Assembly: GCA_000980375.1 (NCBI GenBank) | Contig: LARD01000018.1 | Coordinates: 1-48,792, forward strand | From: Clostridium sp. K4410.MGS-306 | GTDB lineage: Bacteria > Cyanobacteriota > Vampirovibrionia > Gastranaerophilales > Gastranaerophilaceae | Length of the DNA: 48,792 bases | Direction of reading: 5' to 3' | Part shown: positions 1 through 7,542 of the stretch, piece after piece | Numbering within the stretch: position 1 is the first letter of the stretch | Layout: every line of letters starts with the position of its first letter | Position numbers and translations under genes: made by a program | The notes under the pieces: model-generated | What the model was told of the DNA's origin: nothing | Databases searched by the model: none | What the model saw: the letters and a program-made list of their open reading frames with translations, nothing else

Positions 1-699
1 GACAAAATAAAACTGTATCCTGAATTGGATTGTACGCCAACCAGCACTTTTAACAGAGATTATGAATACTGGCGTCTTTCTTCATCACAAAGAACAACAA
101 GAAATCAAATGTGTGCAATCCCCGGTCTTGGCGGCGGATCTAAACAGTCACGCTTTGCCTGCGGTGACGGCGGTTCAGAAGGTTCAAAATCAGGCAGTGA
201 CGGATATGTAATGGCAAACACAACCTATTACTTATCAGGCGGCGGTGGACAGGCCGGAGATTCTCAAACAAATATATTTTATCCCAGACTAGAGGCAAAA
301 TACCTTAAGGTGACTGTAGGCCGCGGAGGCACAGGCGGTGTGTCTAACAGTACATATGCGACAAATGGTACTAATGGCGGTGATACTTCTATAGAAACTG
401 ACAAAGGCGAAACTCTTGCCGGAAAAAAAGGCGGCTTAGGCGGGACTGTAAACCATACTCAAATGGCTTTGATGGACACACCCGGTGGCAATGGTACTGT
501 TACAAATATATATTACAAAAACAGCCCTCAAAGAGGTATTGGCGGTATGTCCGAATATGAAGGCATAACTAATACAGAAATCCACGGATTAAAAAGCTCC
601 GGCTATGGCGACGGCGGCGGAGGCGGCGGAATCAACTCCGAAGGCGAAGCCGGAAACGGTGCCGATGGCTCAAACGGCATAGTTATCATTGAATGGTAA
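1..699 (+). CDS. Glycine-rich surface protein, C-terminal part (5' end outside window)
   Basis: The reading frame is open from the first base, so the gene begins upstream of the window and only about 232 C-terminal residues are seen. The protein is full of Gly-Gly and GGGG runs separated by Ser/Thr/Asn-rich loops. It ends in a Gly-Gly-rich block followed by a hydrophobic strand and a terminal Trp (GIVIIEW). The next gene ends the same way (GLVFIQW), so the two are tandem paralogues. This ending is typical of glycine-rich domains in secreted or tail-like proteins. By analogy with its neighbour, the missing N-terminus may carry a prepilin-type leader, but that cannot be seen. A strong terminator follows the stop codon. 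Function is unknown; an exported or cell-surface role is inferred. Confidence 0.75.
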   Translation, partial: DKIKLYPELDCTPTSTFNRDYEYWRLSSSQRTTRNQMCAIPGLGGGSKQSRFACGDGGSEGSKSGSDGYVMANTTYYLSGGGGQAGDSQTNIFYPRLEAKYLKVTVGRGGTGGVSNSTYATNGTNGGDTSIETDKGETLAGKKGGLGGTVNHTQMALMDTPGGNGTVTNIYYKNSPQRGIGGMSEYEGITNTEIHGLKSSGYGDGGGGGGINSEGEAGNGADGSNGIVIIEW

Positions 700-754
700 C
701 TCAAAAAAATTATTGTTCCATATGGAATGATTAATTACCAAAACAGTACTTATT

Positions 755-785
755 GACCCTTGTGAAAAAACAAGGGTCTTTTTTT
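755..785 (+). terminator. Rho-independent terminator of the first glycine-rich gene
   Basis: A perfect 8-bp stem (GACCCTTG pairing with CAAGGGTC) with an A-rich 8-nt loop is followed directly by a run of seven T. It lies about 55 nt after the stop codon, so the two glycine-rich genes are separate transcription units. The 190 nt from here to the next start contain a TTGACA-like box near 844 with no good -10 partner, and nothing else I recognise. Confidence 0.9.
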
Positions 786-978
786 ATTATGTAAATAAAA
801 CTTAATGAATACTTAAAGTATTAAGATATGTAAACAAGACTTTGTTGACATCGAAACCCAGAGCCCGTAAGCTTTTCTGTAAGGTAAGGTAAGTGACGGT
901 AAATTGTGTTTTTTCGGATGAAATCGGTGCTTAAATTTTCTATCATAAGAATATCAAGTATTGATTTTAGGAAAAAAT

Positions 979-2847
979 ATGAAAAAGATTGAAACAAAAA
1001 CACAACCTATTTTTGGTTTTTCACTTGCAGAAGCTCTTATAACCCTTTTAGTAGTTTGTATTATAACCATTGCGTCTGTGCCAGTTATTACGAAAAAACA
1101 CAGAGCGCAGTCAAGTGTTCCTCACGGGTCTTATGCTTGTTATTGGAATGGTGATGCGCTCGTTGCAAAATATACGGAAAACAAACAGGTCAAAGACGGA
1201 AAAATTGTTTTTGATGAGGAAGAAGGCAGATACGGCTGCGAATTTGAACCTCCGAAAGGTGCAAAAAATTTTGTAATAACAGTAATAGGCGGAGGAGGAG
1301 GCGGTGCAGGGTCAGCCGTGGGCTCTATTATAAACAAATACGAGGTAAACAATACAAATGCAAAAACTAAATATACAGAAGCCGGTGTTTATGAATTTTT
1401 GCTTGTTGGTGCAGGAGAATACGGTGGCAAAATTAACTATGTTTCTGAAGACAAATACAAACCGCAGCTAAGAGCCCTGACTTCAGGGAGCGGAGATGTT
1501 GTTTACATTCCTCCTACAATGATTCCAGCAGGTTACAATATGTTATTGAGTGTAGGCAGGCCGCATGAAAACTATGGTTATGATGTGACTTCAAACACTT
1601 CTGTCAAAATTTACAAAGACTACCAATTTGATTATCCGATTCTATTCGCTCAAGCAAGAGGAGGAACAGATGGCGGCCATGTTACATATGAATTTCAAAA
1701 TTTGCAAGGCAAATTGTGGAAAAACAGACTGGATTTTCGTTATTCAGATAAAGATTCTCAAAATTGTTTAATATGTGAAAAAGACCCCGGTGTACTCGAA
1801 GCGCTTGACTCAAAAAGCATAAAAGAATACAAAGACACTAATTCCTCCAAAGCCTGTCCAATCGATGCGGTTAAAAACAACTCATTCACATGGGGCGGTG
1901 AGACTTTTTCGTCTGTAAAAAATTCTGTAATACATAAAAGCAGTGCAAAGAAAACAGGCTCTTTGCTGTCTGTTGATCATCAAAACGACAAAAGATACAA
2001 CATTATTGAAGAATTGAGCAAATACAATGACAAATTCGGCATTGAATTTAACAAAGTAATAAAAGGAGCAAACAACGCTTACTATTTAAAAGCAAACGGA
2101 GAAAGGGATTTTGAAAAAGAAAGTCAGGCCTGTAGCGGCTCAAACTGGAAAACAAAAGAATACTGTATAGATTATGAAAATAACTATGGTGCCGGCGGAG
2201 GCGGACAGGGTATATACAAAAATGTAATGTATCCTGAAAGAATAGCCGGAAAAGAAGGGTTGATTTTAATAAAACAGAACAAACTGTTTGCTGGACTAGG
2301 CGGAGAACAGGGAAATCTTTCTCAAACAACATATCAAATATTGACGCAAAAAGTTGTAATGTTTCCGGGTAAAGGCGGCAAAGGCGGTGTTTATTCTCCA
2401 AATGTAATAAAAACAAACCAAAATTATACAAATAACGAATGCACACAGGGAAAAAGCGGAGAATCATCTTACATAAAAAATTCATCCGAGGTTTTGGGCG
2501 GTAAAGGTGCATCTTTAATTGATCCGGATAAAAAAAATTCGTATTCAGAGATTGTTGATGAAAAAACATCTATGCCAATAGGCGGCGACGGAAAGACCGC
2601 AGTTGAACCAAAAGAAGGCTTGACAGGAGGTTTGGGCGGTTTTAGCGGAACAAACGATTCTTACAACGGGTTAACCGCAGCCGTTTTCAAAAACGGCGCG
2701 CTTCTCGGTACGGTCAGCACAATTACAGGTGCAGGCTCCGGCGGTGGAGGCGGTTCTTTGACTATATCAAAAAGCGGTGACGATTATGATATAGAACAAG
2801 GAAACGGCGGCGACGGAGCTTCCGGTTTGGTTTTTATTCAGTGGTAA
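979..2847 (+). CDS. Prepilin-leader, glycine-rich secreted protein
   Basis: A 622-residue protein with a textbook type IV prepilin N-terminus. A basic leader ends in Gly13; Phe14 is the +1 residue and Glu18 lies at +5, followed by a roughly 20-residue hydrophobic helix ending in a Lys-Lys stop. It should be cleaved and methylated by a prepilin peptidase and assembled or exported as a pseudopilin. The rest is large for a pilin: several glycine-rich stretches (about residues 105-115, 405-415 and 585-622), scattered cysteines and the same Gly-rich/Trp ending as the preceding gene. The ATG at 979 was chosen because AGGA sits 6 nt upstream; a TTG at 961 in the same frame lacks a ribosome site. Convergent with the next gene, with one base between stops. 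Substrate or partner unknown. Confidence 0.85.
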   Translation: MKKIETKTQPIFGFSLAEALITLLVVCIITIASVPVITKKHRAQSSVPHGSYACYWNGDALVAKYTENKQVKDGKIVFDEEEGRYGCEFEPPKGAKNFVITVIGGGGGGAGSAVGSIINKYEVNNTNAKTKYTEAGVYEFLLVGAGEYGGKINYVSEDKYKPQLRALTSGSGDVVYIPPTMIPAGYNMLLSVGRPHENYGYDVTSNTSVKIYKDYQFDYPILFAQARGGTDGGHVTYEFQNLQGKLWKNRLDFRYSDKDSQNCLICEKDPGVLEALDSKSIKEYKDTNSSKACPIDAVKNNSFTWGGETFSSVKNSVIHKSSAKKTGSLLSVDHQNDKRYNIIEELSKYNDKFGIEFNKVIKGANNAYYLKANGERDFEKESQACSGSNWKTKEYCIDYENNYGAGGGGQGIYKNVMYPERIAGKEGLILIKQNKLFAGLGGEQGNLSQTTYQILTQKVVMFPGKGGKGGVYSPNVIKTNQNYTNNECTQGKSGESSYIKNSSEVLGGKGASLIDPDKKNSYSEIVDEKTSMPIGGDGKTAVEPKEGLTGGLGGFSGTNDSYNGLTAAVFKNGALLGTVSTITGAGSGGGGGSLTISKSGDDYDIEQGNGGDGASGLVFIQW

Positions 2848-2848
2848 T

Positions 2849-3391
2849 CTACTTAATAAAAGCCTGAACCTCTTTAAAATTAGGGTGTTTTGACGATTTT
2901 AGCATTTCAAAAATAACCATCTCAACTGTCAATATTTTTACACCCTCTTTTTCCATAAGATTTATTCCGGCTTTGAATTCGTCAGAATCTCTGGATGCAC
3001 AGGCATCTTTTATTGCAAAAACGTTGTATCCGGCCTGTAAAAGAGCCATGGCTGTTTGATAAACGCAGATATGTGTTTCGATACCAAAGATAAATACGTT
3101 TTTTACATCGCCTAAAGCCTCTTTTACACCATCTGTCAGCAGTGCGTTAAAGCTGGTTTTTTCAAAGAATTTTGCACTGTCAGGCACACTGTATTTTACA
3201 GAAGGTATTGTTGAACCAAGCCCTTTTGGATATTGTTCTGTCAAAACTGTTTTTATGCCCAGTACTTTGGCTGTTCTTGCCAGTATTTCAGCTTTTTTTG
3301 AGCATTTGTCTTTTTGCAGCATTCCCACAAGTTTTTCCTGCACATCAATAAATAAAAATGCAGAGTTTTGAGCTGTTATATCAATAGTCAT
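2849..3391 (-). CDS. Isochorismatase-family cysteine hydrolase
   Basis: A 180-residue protein spanning one isochorismatase-like alpha/beta domain, the normal length for stand-alone members. The expected triad is visible: Asp16 in FLFIDVQEK, Lys78 in FEKTSF and Cys109 in GIETHICV, with the cis-peptide-type GIETH motif before the cysteine. It resembles the YcaC/nicotinamidase-like branch, which hydrolyses small amides or related substrates; the exact substrate cannot be read from sequence. AAAGGAG lies 9 nt before the ATG. It starts 15 nt after the stop of the degenerate receiver/GGDEF gene, so the two are probably cotranscribed. Confidence 0.9.
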   Translation of the reverse strand: MTIDITAQNSAFLFIDVQEKLVGMLQKDKCSKKAEILARTAKVLGIKTVLTEQYPKGLGSTIPSVKYSVPDSAKFFEKTSFNALLTDGVKEALGDVKNVFIFGIETHICVYQTAMALLQAGYNVFAIKDACASRDSDEFKAGINLMEKEGVKILTVEMVIFEMLKSSKHPNFKEVQAFIK

Positions 3392-3406
3392 GGGCGTATT
3401 CTCCTT

Positions 3407-4630
3407 TTAATCGTTTGTGTAAGTCTGAAAATCTTTAATAAAAGAGTTGAGCAAATACTCGAGTTTTTCCTCGGACAGCTCGTTTGTGTCCACAAAGAGC
3501 TTTTCTGCTTTCAAATCCTGATTTTTTATGTTGTGGATAATCTCCACATTTATTTTTGTATAACCCGGATAGCTCACGGTAAAGAAGCTTTCCCCTTTTT
3601 CGTTTTTGAGAGAAAAATTACCTCTTTCTTCTGTGACTGTTTGGGTTATCTTTGTTTCAAAAAGCTTTTCTTCGTTTCTTTTTTGGGTCTGATAAAAAAG
3701 CGGAGACAGTATATTTTCTAATTTTTTTACAAAATTCTCTTTGTGGAGCTTAAAGTTTTTTACGTTCACCTCAAGATTTACCTCTTTTTTTACGGGTTCT
3801 TGAGCAAAAAGGAAAGAGTTGCCTTTTAAAAGCGCTTTTGAAAGAGCTTTGTTTGCAAGCTCTTCTGCCCTGTCAAAGGCTATGTCTTTGGTTTCTATGT
3901 AGCCGGCGCAGATGGTGAAATCGGCTGTAAGTGCTGTTCTTATTTTTTCCAGCACTTTTAGTACGTCTTCTTTTGCAGTGTGCCTGAACCACAAATAAAT
4001 TTTAAAATCAGATGCATAACCCAGAATATCGCAAGAGCGCACTGTTTTTTTGATAGTGTTCATCAAATTTTCAGGTGATATTTTGCTTCTTATATTAATA
4101 TCCGGAGCAGCAACAACAAATGTGCCCCAGTCTTTTTTGCTCTCTTCTTTTAAAATTGTATAGGTATAATTTTCCGTATAAACCTGATTGTTTTTGTCGA
4201 GAATTTTTAATTGTGAGAGTATGTCTTTTTTGTTCTGGCTTTCGTACAGATTTTCTCTTTTTTTAAGGCACCAGAGTGTTCTTATGGTGAATTCGGTTTC
4301 TGTTGCATCAAGGGTTAAAAAATCTGTAATTCCTTTTTCATATGCACTGCAAAGCGTGTTTTCGTCGAACTCTTCGAACAAAAGAATAACAGAACACGTT
4401 TTTGTATTATCATTTTGTCTTATTTTTTGTACAAAGTTTAGGAACTCTTCTTCGTTATCAGCACACAGGTGATAAAAAATAAGTACGGGATTTTTTTCTT
4501 TTACTTTTTCAAGACAGTCTTTTGAGCTTACACTCTCAAATACATCAGAATTCCTCAATAAAAGCACCTTTGCTTTTACCAGTTTTGAGACTTTTTCGTT
4601 ATCTGTTATTAGAAGAATGCTGTTTTCCAA
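3407..4630 (-). CDS. Degenerate receiver plus degenerate GGDEF domain protein
   Basis: About 407 residues. Residues 1-115 have a response-regulator fold pattern, but the phospho-acceptor position, normally Asp after a hydrophobic strand, reads YHLC, and the conserved Thr region reads LLF. Residues about 150-280 align in layout with a GGDEF domain (the CDILGY...LEKIRTAL...CAGYIE...ALSKALLKGNSF pattern), but the signature loop reads ASDFK, so diguanylate cyclase activity is not expected. The remaining about 120 residues are unassigned. I chose TTG at 4630 because GGAG sits 5 nt upstream; an in-frame TTG at 4654 would bury that ribosome site. It is divergent from flagellin, so a role in motility or signalling is plausible but inferred. 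It may bind a ligand or partner rather than catalyse. Confidence 0.75.
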   Translation of the reverse strand: MENSILLITDNEKVSKLVKAKVLLLRNSDVFESVSSKDCLEKVKEKNPVLIFYHLCADNEEEFLNFVQKIRQNDNTKTCSVILLFEEFDENTLCSAYEKGITDFLTLDATETEFTIRTLWCLKKRENLYESQNKKDILSQLKILDKNNQVYTENYTYTILKEESKKDWGTFVVAAPDINIRSKISPENLMNTIKKTVRSCDILGYASDFKIYLWFRHTAKEDVLKVLEKIRTALTADFTICAGYIETKDIAFDRAEELANKALSKALLKGNSFLFAQEPVKKEVNLEVNVKNFKLHKENFVKKLENILSPLFYQTQKRNEEKLFETKITQTVTEERGNFSLKNEKGESFFTVSYPGYTKINVEIIHNIKNQDLKAEKLFVDTNELSEEKLEYLLNSFIKDFQTYTND

Positions 4631-4839
4631 GGGTTCTCCAAAACGTTGTGGCAATATTATTTACTGAAAATATTTTATATCAAAACAAAAGCCATTGCGA
4701 GCGGAATTTTGTCATGGAAAAAAATACAAAGACCATACTTTGGTATTGCAAATCTCTAACTTTTTGAGAATTCAGAACACCTTGAAAAAGCCGTAGTATA
4801 AGTGTGTGAAGGGAACGCCATCCCCCTTTAAGTACTAAT

Positions 4840-4845
4840 TATAAT
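4840..4845 (+). promoter_or_regulatory. Candidate -10 box of the flagellin gene
   Basis: TATAAT lies 119 nt before the flagellin ATG in the roughly 330-nt gap between divergent genes. No good TTGACA partner is present at the right spacing. A weaker sigma-28-like GCCGTAGT lies near 4790 without a convincing -35. The true promoter class is unresolved. Confidence 0.4.
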
Positions 4846-4857
4846 GCTTTTGGGCAT

Positions 4858-4896
4858 TTTGATTGGTTTTGCTATGGTGCGAAACCTTTAATCAAA
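4858..4896 (+). promoter_or_regulatory. Structured 5' leader hairpin of flagellin
   Basis: TTTGATT (4858-4864) pairs with AATCAAA (4890-4896). Inside it GGTTT pairs with AAACC, giving a long two-part stem. A competing stem CCTTT (4885-4889) with AAAGG (4894-4898) would break it. A small AATGC/GCATT hairpin precedes it at about 4843-4859. All lie between the candidate -10 box and the ribosome site, so they would be in the untranslated leader. Confidence 0.45.
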
Positions 4897-4963
4897 GGGC
4901 TTTTGAGGCATTAAGAGTATACACGGAAGTTAAGAAAGACTCTCTCAGAAAGGAGCTATCACC

Positions 4964-5881
4964 ATGGCTATTATTGTAAACACCAACATTACGGCGTTAA
5001 AAACACAAAAGAACTTGAACAGTGCAACTAATTCTTTGAACAGTGCACTTGAAAGAATGTCAACAGGTTTACGTATCAACAAAGCAGGCGACGATGCTGC
5101 AGGTTTGTACGTAGCAACCGGTTTAAACACTCAAATTAGGGGTTCAAAAGTAGCACAGGATAACGTTGCAACAGGGAACAACGTACTTTCTACAATGGAA
5201 GGCGACTTAGACGTTATCCTGGACAACCTGAACCGTATCAGAGACCTGGCAGTACAAGCCGCTAACAGTATCTATGACGAAAGTGCTATGGCTGCAATGA
5301 AAGACGAAGTCCAACAACGTTTGGATGAAATCGACAGAATTTCACTTGCATCCAACTTCAACGGCTTGCAGCTTCTTGCAGGCGAAGGCACTCTTGCAGA
5401 ACAGGGCTTGAGACTTCAAGTTGGTGCAAACTCAGATGCAGCAGCTAACTGTATCCAGATAGATGCAGACTTCTTTGCAGATGCAATGAACTCTGAAAAC
5501 CTTGGTTCAGATTATAACGGACGAATGCCTGTCGGTTCTTTGATTAAACCTGCTGACGGTCTTAGCGGCAACATTGATGCAGCGTTTACAAACGCAAGTA
5601 ACGCAGCTGCTTATATCGATGTATTAGATGCTGCTATCGATAACATTTCTACTAAAAAGTCTACAATCGGTGCGACAATGAACAGACTTGATGCAGCTTT
5701 ATCTTCATTAACAACAGTTATCGAAAACAACACAGCTGCAAAATCAACAATTATGGACGCAGATATTGCGGAAGAATCAGCAGAATATACAAAAGCACAG
5801 ATTCTGCAACAAACATCATCTGCTTTGCTTGTTCAGGCAAATGCACTTCCTCAAATTGCTATCAACCTTGTTCAAGGTTAA
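4964..5881 (+). CDS. fliC: Flagellin
   Basis: A 305-residue flagellin, the subunit of the extracellular filament, exported by the flagellar type III system. The N-terminal D0/D1 region is classic: IVNTNITALKTQ, then SLNSALERMSTGLRINKAGDD and LAVQAAN. The C-terminal D0/D1 region contains MDADIAEESAEYTKAQILQQ and ends in INLVQG. The central variable region is short (about residues 140-215), making this a compact flagellin with no large surface domain. AAAGGAG lies 8 nt before the ATG. It stands alone with its own terminator, away from the flagellar operon at 35-44 kb. The hook-filament adaptor partners FlgK and FlgL are encoded there. Confidence 0.97.
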   Translation: MAIIVNTNITALKTQKNLNSATNSLNSALERMSTGLRINKAGDDAAGLYVATGLNTQIRGSKVAQDNVATGNNVLSTMEGDLDVILDNLNRIRDLAVQAANSIYDESAMAAMKDEVQQRLDEIDRISLASNFNGLQLLAGEGTLAEQGLRLQVGANSDAAANCIQIDADFFADAMNSENLGSDYNGRMPVGSLIKPADGLSGNIDAAFTNASNAAAYIDVLDAAIDNISTKKSTIGATMNRLDAALSSLTTVIENNTAAKSTIMDADIAEESAEYTKAQILQQTSSALLVQANALPQIAINLVQG

Positions 5882-5909
5882 TAATAATTACAATAAAATA
5901 CTTCTTTCT

Positions 5910-5939
5910 GAGCCCGCTTATGCGGGCTCTTAATTTTTT
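5910..5939 (+). terminator. Flagellin terminator
   Basis: A perfect 8-bp GC-rich stem (GAGCCCGC pairing with GCGGGCTC) with a TTAT loop is followed by TTAATTTTTT, 28 nt after the flagellin stop. A strong intrinsic terminator. Confidence 0.93.
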
Positions 5940-6003
5940 CCGATAATTTTTAATTTTTTGATGATAGAATATTTATAAAGAATCAAATATAAAGGAATTG
6001 AGA

Positions 6004-7494
6004 ATGTCAGAAAACAACCCTACTCTTAACACAATCAGAAGTACAAGAATTCAAAAACTTGCGGAGCTTGCTGACAAAGGCATTAATCCGTATCCTTATT
6101 CATATGACAAAAATGCTTCGGCAAAAATGCTTCAAGAAAAATATAAAGACCTCCCCGCAGGTGAAGAAACAAATGACGAATACCTTGTTGCAGGCAGGGT
6201 TATGGCAATAAGAAACACAGGTATGTTTATTGACCTGATGGATGGTTCAGGCAAAATCCAGATTTTTTCTCACAAAGAAAACATGGATGCTGAAAAAATA
6301 AAAACTCTTAAACTGGTAGATATTGGCGATATTGTTGGTTTTCAGGGTACTGTAAGAAGAACACCCAGAGGCGAGCTCAGTATCAAAGCAACAGACTTCA
6401 AACTGTTGTCGAAATCTCTTCTCCCTCTTCCGGAAAAATTCCACGGCCTCACTGACGTGGAAACAAGATACAGACAACGCTATGTTGACTTGATTATGAA
6501 TGAAGACGTAAGAGATACATTCAGAAAAAGAAGCTTAATCATTCAAAAAATCAGAGAATACCTTGCAAAACAAGGATTTCTCGAGGTTGAAACTCCCATC
6601 TTGCAGACAACTGCGTCAGGTGCAAACGCAAGACCTTTTAACACTCATCACAATGCGCTTGATATGGGCCTTACTTTAAGAATTGCGCTTGAGCTTTACC
6701 TGAAAAGACTTATCGTAGGCGGTGTATCAGAGAGAGTTTATGAAATAGGCAGATGTTTCAGAAACGAAGGTATTGATACAAGACACAACCCCGAGTTTAC
6801 TATGATAGAGCTTTATCAGGCATATGCAGATTACAACGACATGATGACCCTGACAGAAAACATGGTTGCTTATGTTGCTCAGGAAGTGCTCGGCACAATG
6901 AAAATAAAATACGGCGAAAACGAAATTGATTTGACACCGCCGTGGGATAGAAAAACAATGCTCGGCTCTATCAAAGAAGCTACAGGCGTTGATTTTATGG
7001 AGATTTATGACGCACAGGAAGCTATCAAAGTTGCAAAAACTCTCAATGTTCATGTTGATGATGACATGAACTGGGGCCAGGTTGTAGAAGCTGTGTTCGA
7101 AGACAAAATTGAACCTTCTTTAATCCAGCCTTGCCACATTATCGACTACCCCAGAGAAATCTCTCCGCTGGCTAAAGTCCACAGAGACAACGACAGGCTG
7201 ACAGAGCGTTTTGAAACACGTATTAACGGATGGGAACTTGCAAATGCGTTTTCAGAGCTTACTGACCCGATTGACCAGAGAAGCAGATTTGAAGCACAGG
7301 CACTTGCAAAAGCAAACGGCGACGAAGAAGCAATGGAGCTTGATGAAGACTTTATTACCTCTTTGGAATACGGCATGCCTCCGACAGGCGGTATGGGTAT
7401 GGGTATCGACCGTCTGGTTATGCTTTTGACTGATTCTCAAACAATCAGAGACGTTATCGCATTCCCTACAATGAGACCGATTGATAATAAATAG
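6004..7494 (+). CDS. lysS: Lysine--tRNA ligase, class II
   Basis: A 496-residue class II lysyl-tRNA synthetase charging tRNA-Lys. The N-terminal OB-fold anticodon-binding domain (about residues 50-160) includes the VAGRVMAIRNTG strand region. The catalytic core has motif 2 around RCFRNEG(I)DTRHNPEFTM and motif 3 GMGMGIDRLVML near the C-terminus. Length is typical of bacterial LysS. ATG at 6004 was chosen over an in-frame TTG at 5998 because AAAGGA ends 7 nt upstream of it. A single-gene unit between two hairpin terminators. Confidence 0.98.
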   Translation: MSENNPTLNTIRSTRIQKLAELADKGINPYPYSYDKNASAKMLQEKYKDLPAGEETNDEYLVAGRVMAIRNTGMFIDLMDGSGKIQIFSHKENMDAEKIKTLKLVDIGDIVGFQGTVRRTPRGELSIKATDFKLLSKSLLPLPEKFHGLTDVETRYRQRYVDLIMNEDVRDTFRKRSLIIQKIREYLAKQGFLEVETPILQTTASGANARPFNTHHNALDMGLTLRIALELYLKRLIVGGVSERVYEIGRCFRNEGIDTRHNPEFTMIELYQAYADYNDMMTLTENMVAYVAQEVLGTMKIKYGENEIDLTPPWDRKTMLGSIKEATGVDFMEIYDAQEAIKVAKTLNVHVDDDMNWGQVVEAVFEDKIEPSLIQPCHIIDYPREISPLAKVHRDNDRLTERFETRINGWELANAFSELTDPIDQRSRFEAQALAKANGDEEAMELDEDFITSLEYGMPPTGGMGMGIDRLVMLLTDSQTIRDVIAFPTMRPIDNK

Positions 7495-7502
7495 TTTTTA
7501 AC

Positions 7503-7525
7503 ACGGGGTGATTTTTTCACCCCGT
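7503..7525 (+). terminator. Hairpin terminator after lysS
   Basis: A perfect 8-bp stem ACGGGGTG pairing with CACCCCGT, with a loop of A plus six T, 8 nt after the lysS stop. The trailing sequence (TATTG) has only a short T run, so termination may be partial. The same 20 nt also lead into the amidase promoter. Confidence 0.65.
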
Positions 7526-7530
7526 TATTG

Positions 7531-7536
7531 TATAAC
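7531..7536 (+). promoter_or_regulatory. Candidate -10 box of the amidase, leaderless spacing
   Basis: TATAAC lies only 6 nt before the amidase ATG, and no ribosome-binding site is present. If this box is used, transcription would start at or next to the A of the start codon. Confidence 0.4.
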
Positions 7537-7542
7537 TAAAAT

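Noticed and set aside
840..960. Possible riboswitch before the prepilin-like gene
   Set aside because: I compared it by eye with the cyclic-di-GMP pattern and found no match; only a TTGACA-like box stands out.
821..1003. Minus-strand open frame of about 60 codons across the gap before the prepilin-like gene
   Set aside because: No ribosome site, no recognisable composition, and it overlaps the supported gene start.
2048..2569. Long minus-strand open frame inside the glycine-rich gene
   Set aside because: It is the antisense of a supported coding region; composition is Leu/Phe/Arg-rich noise.
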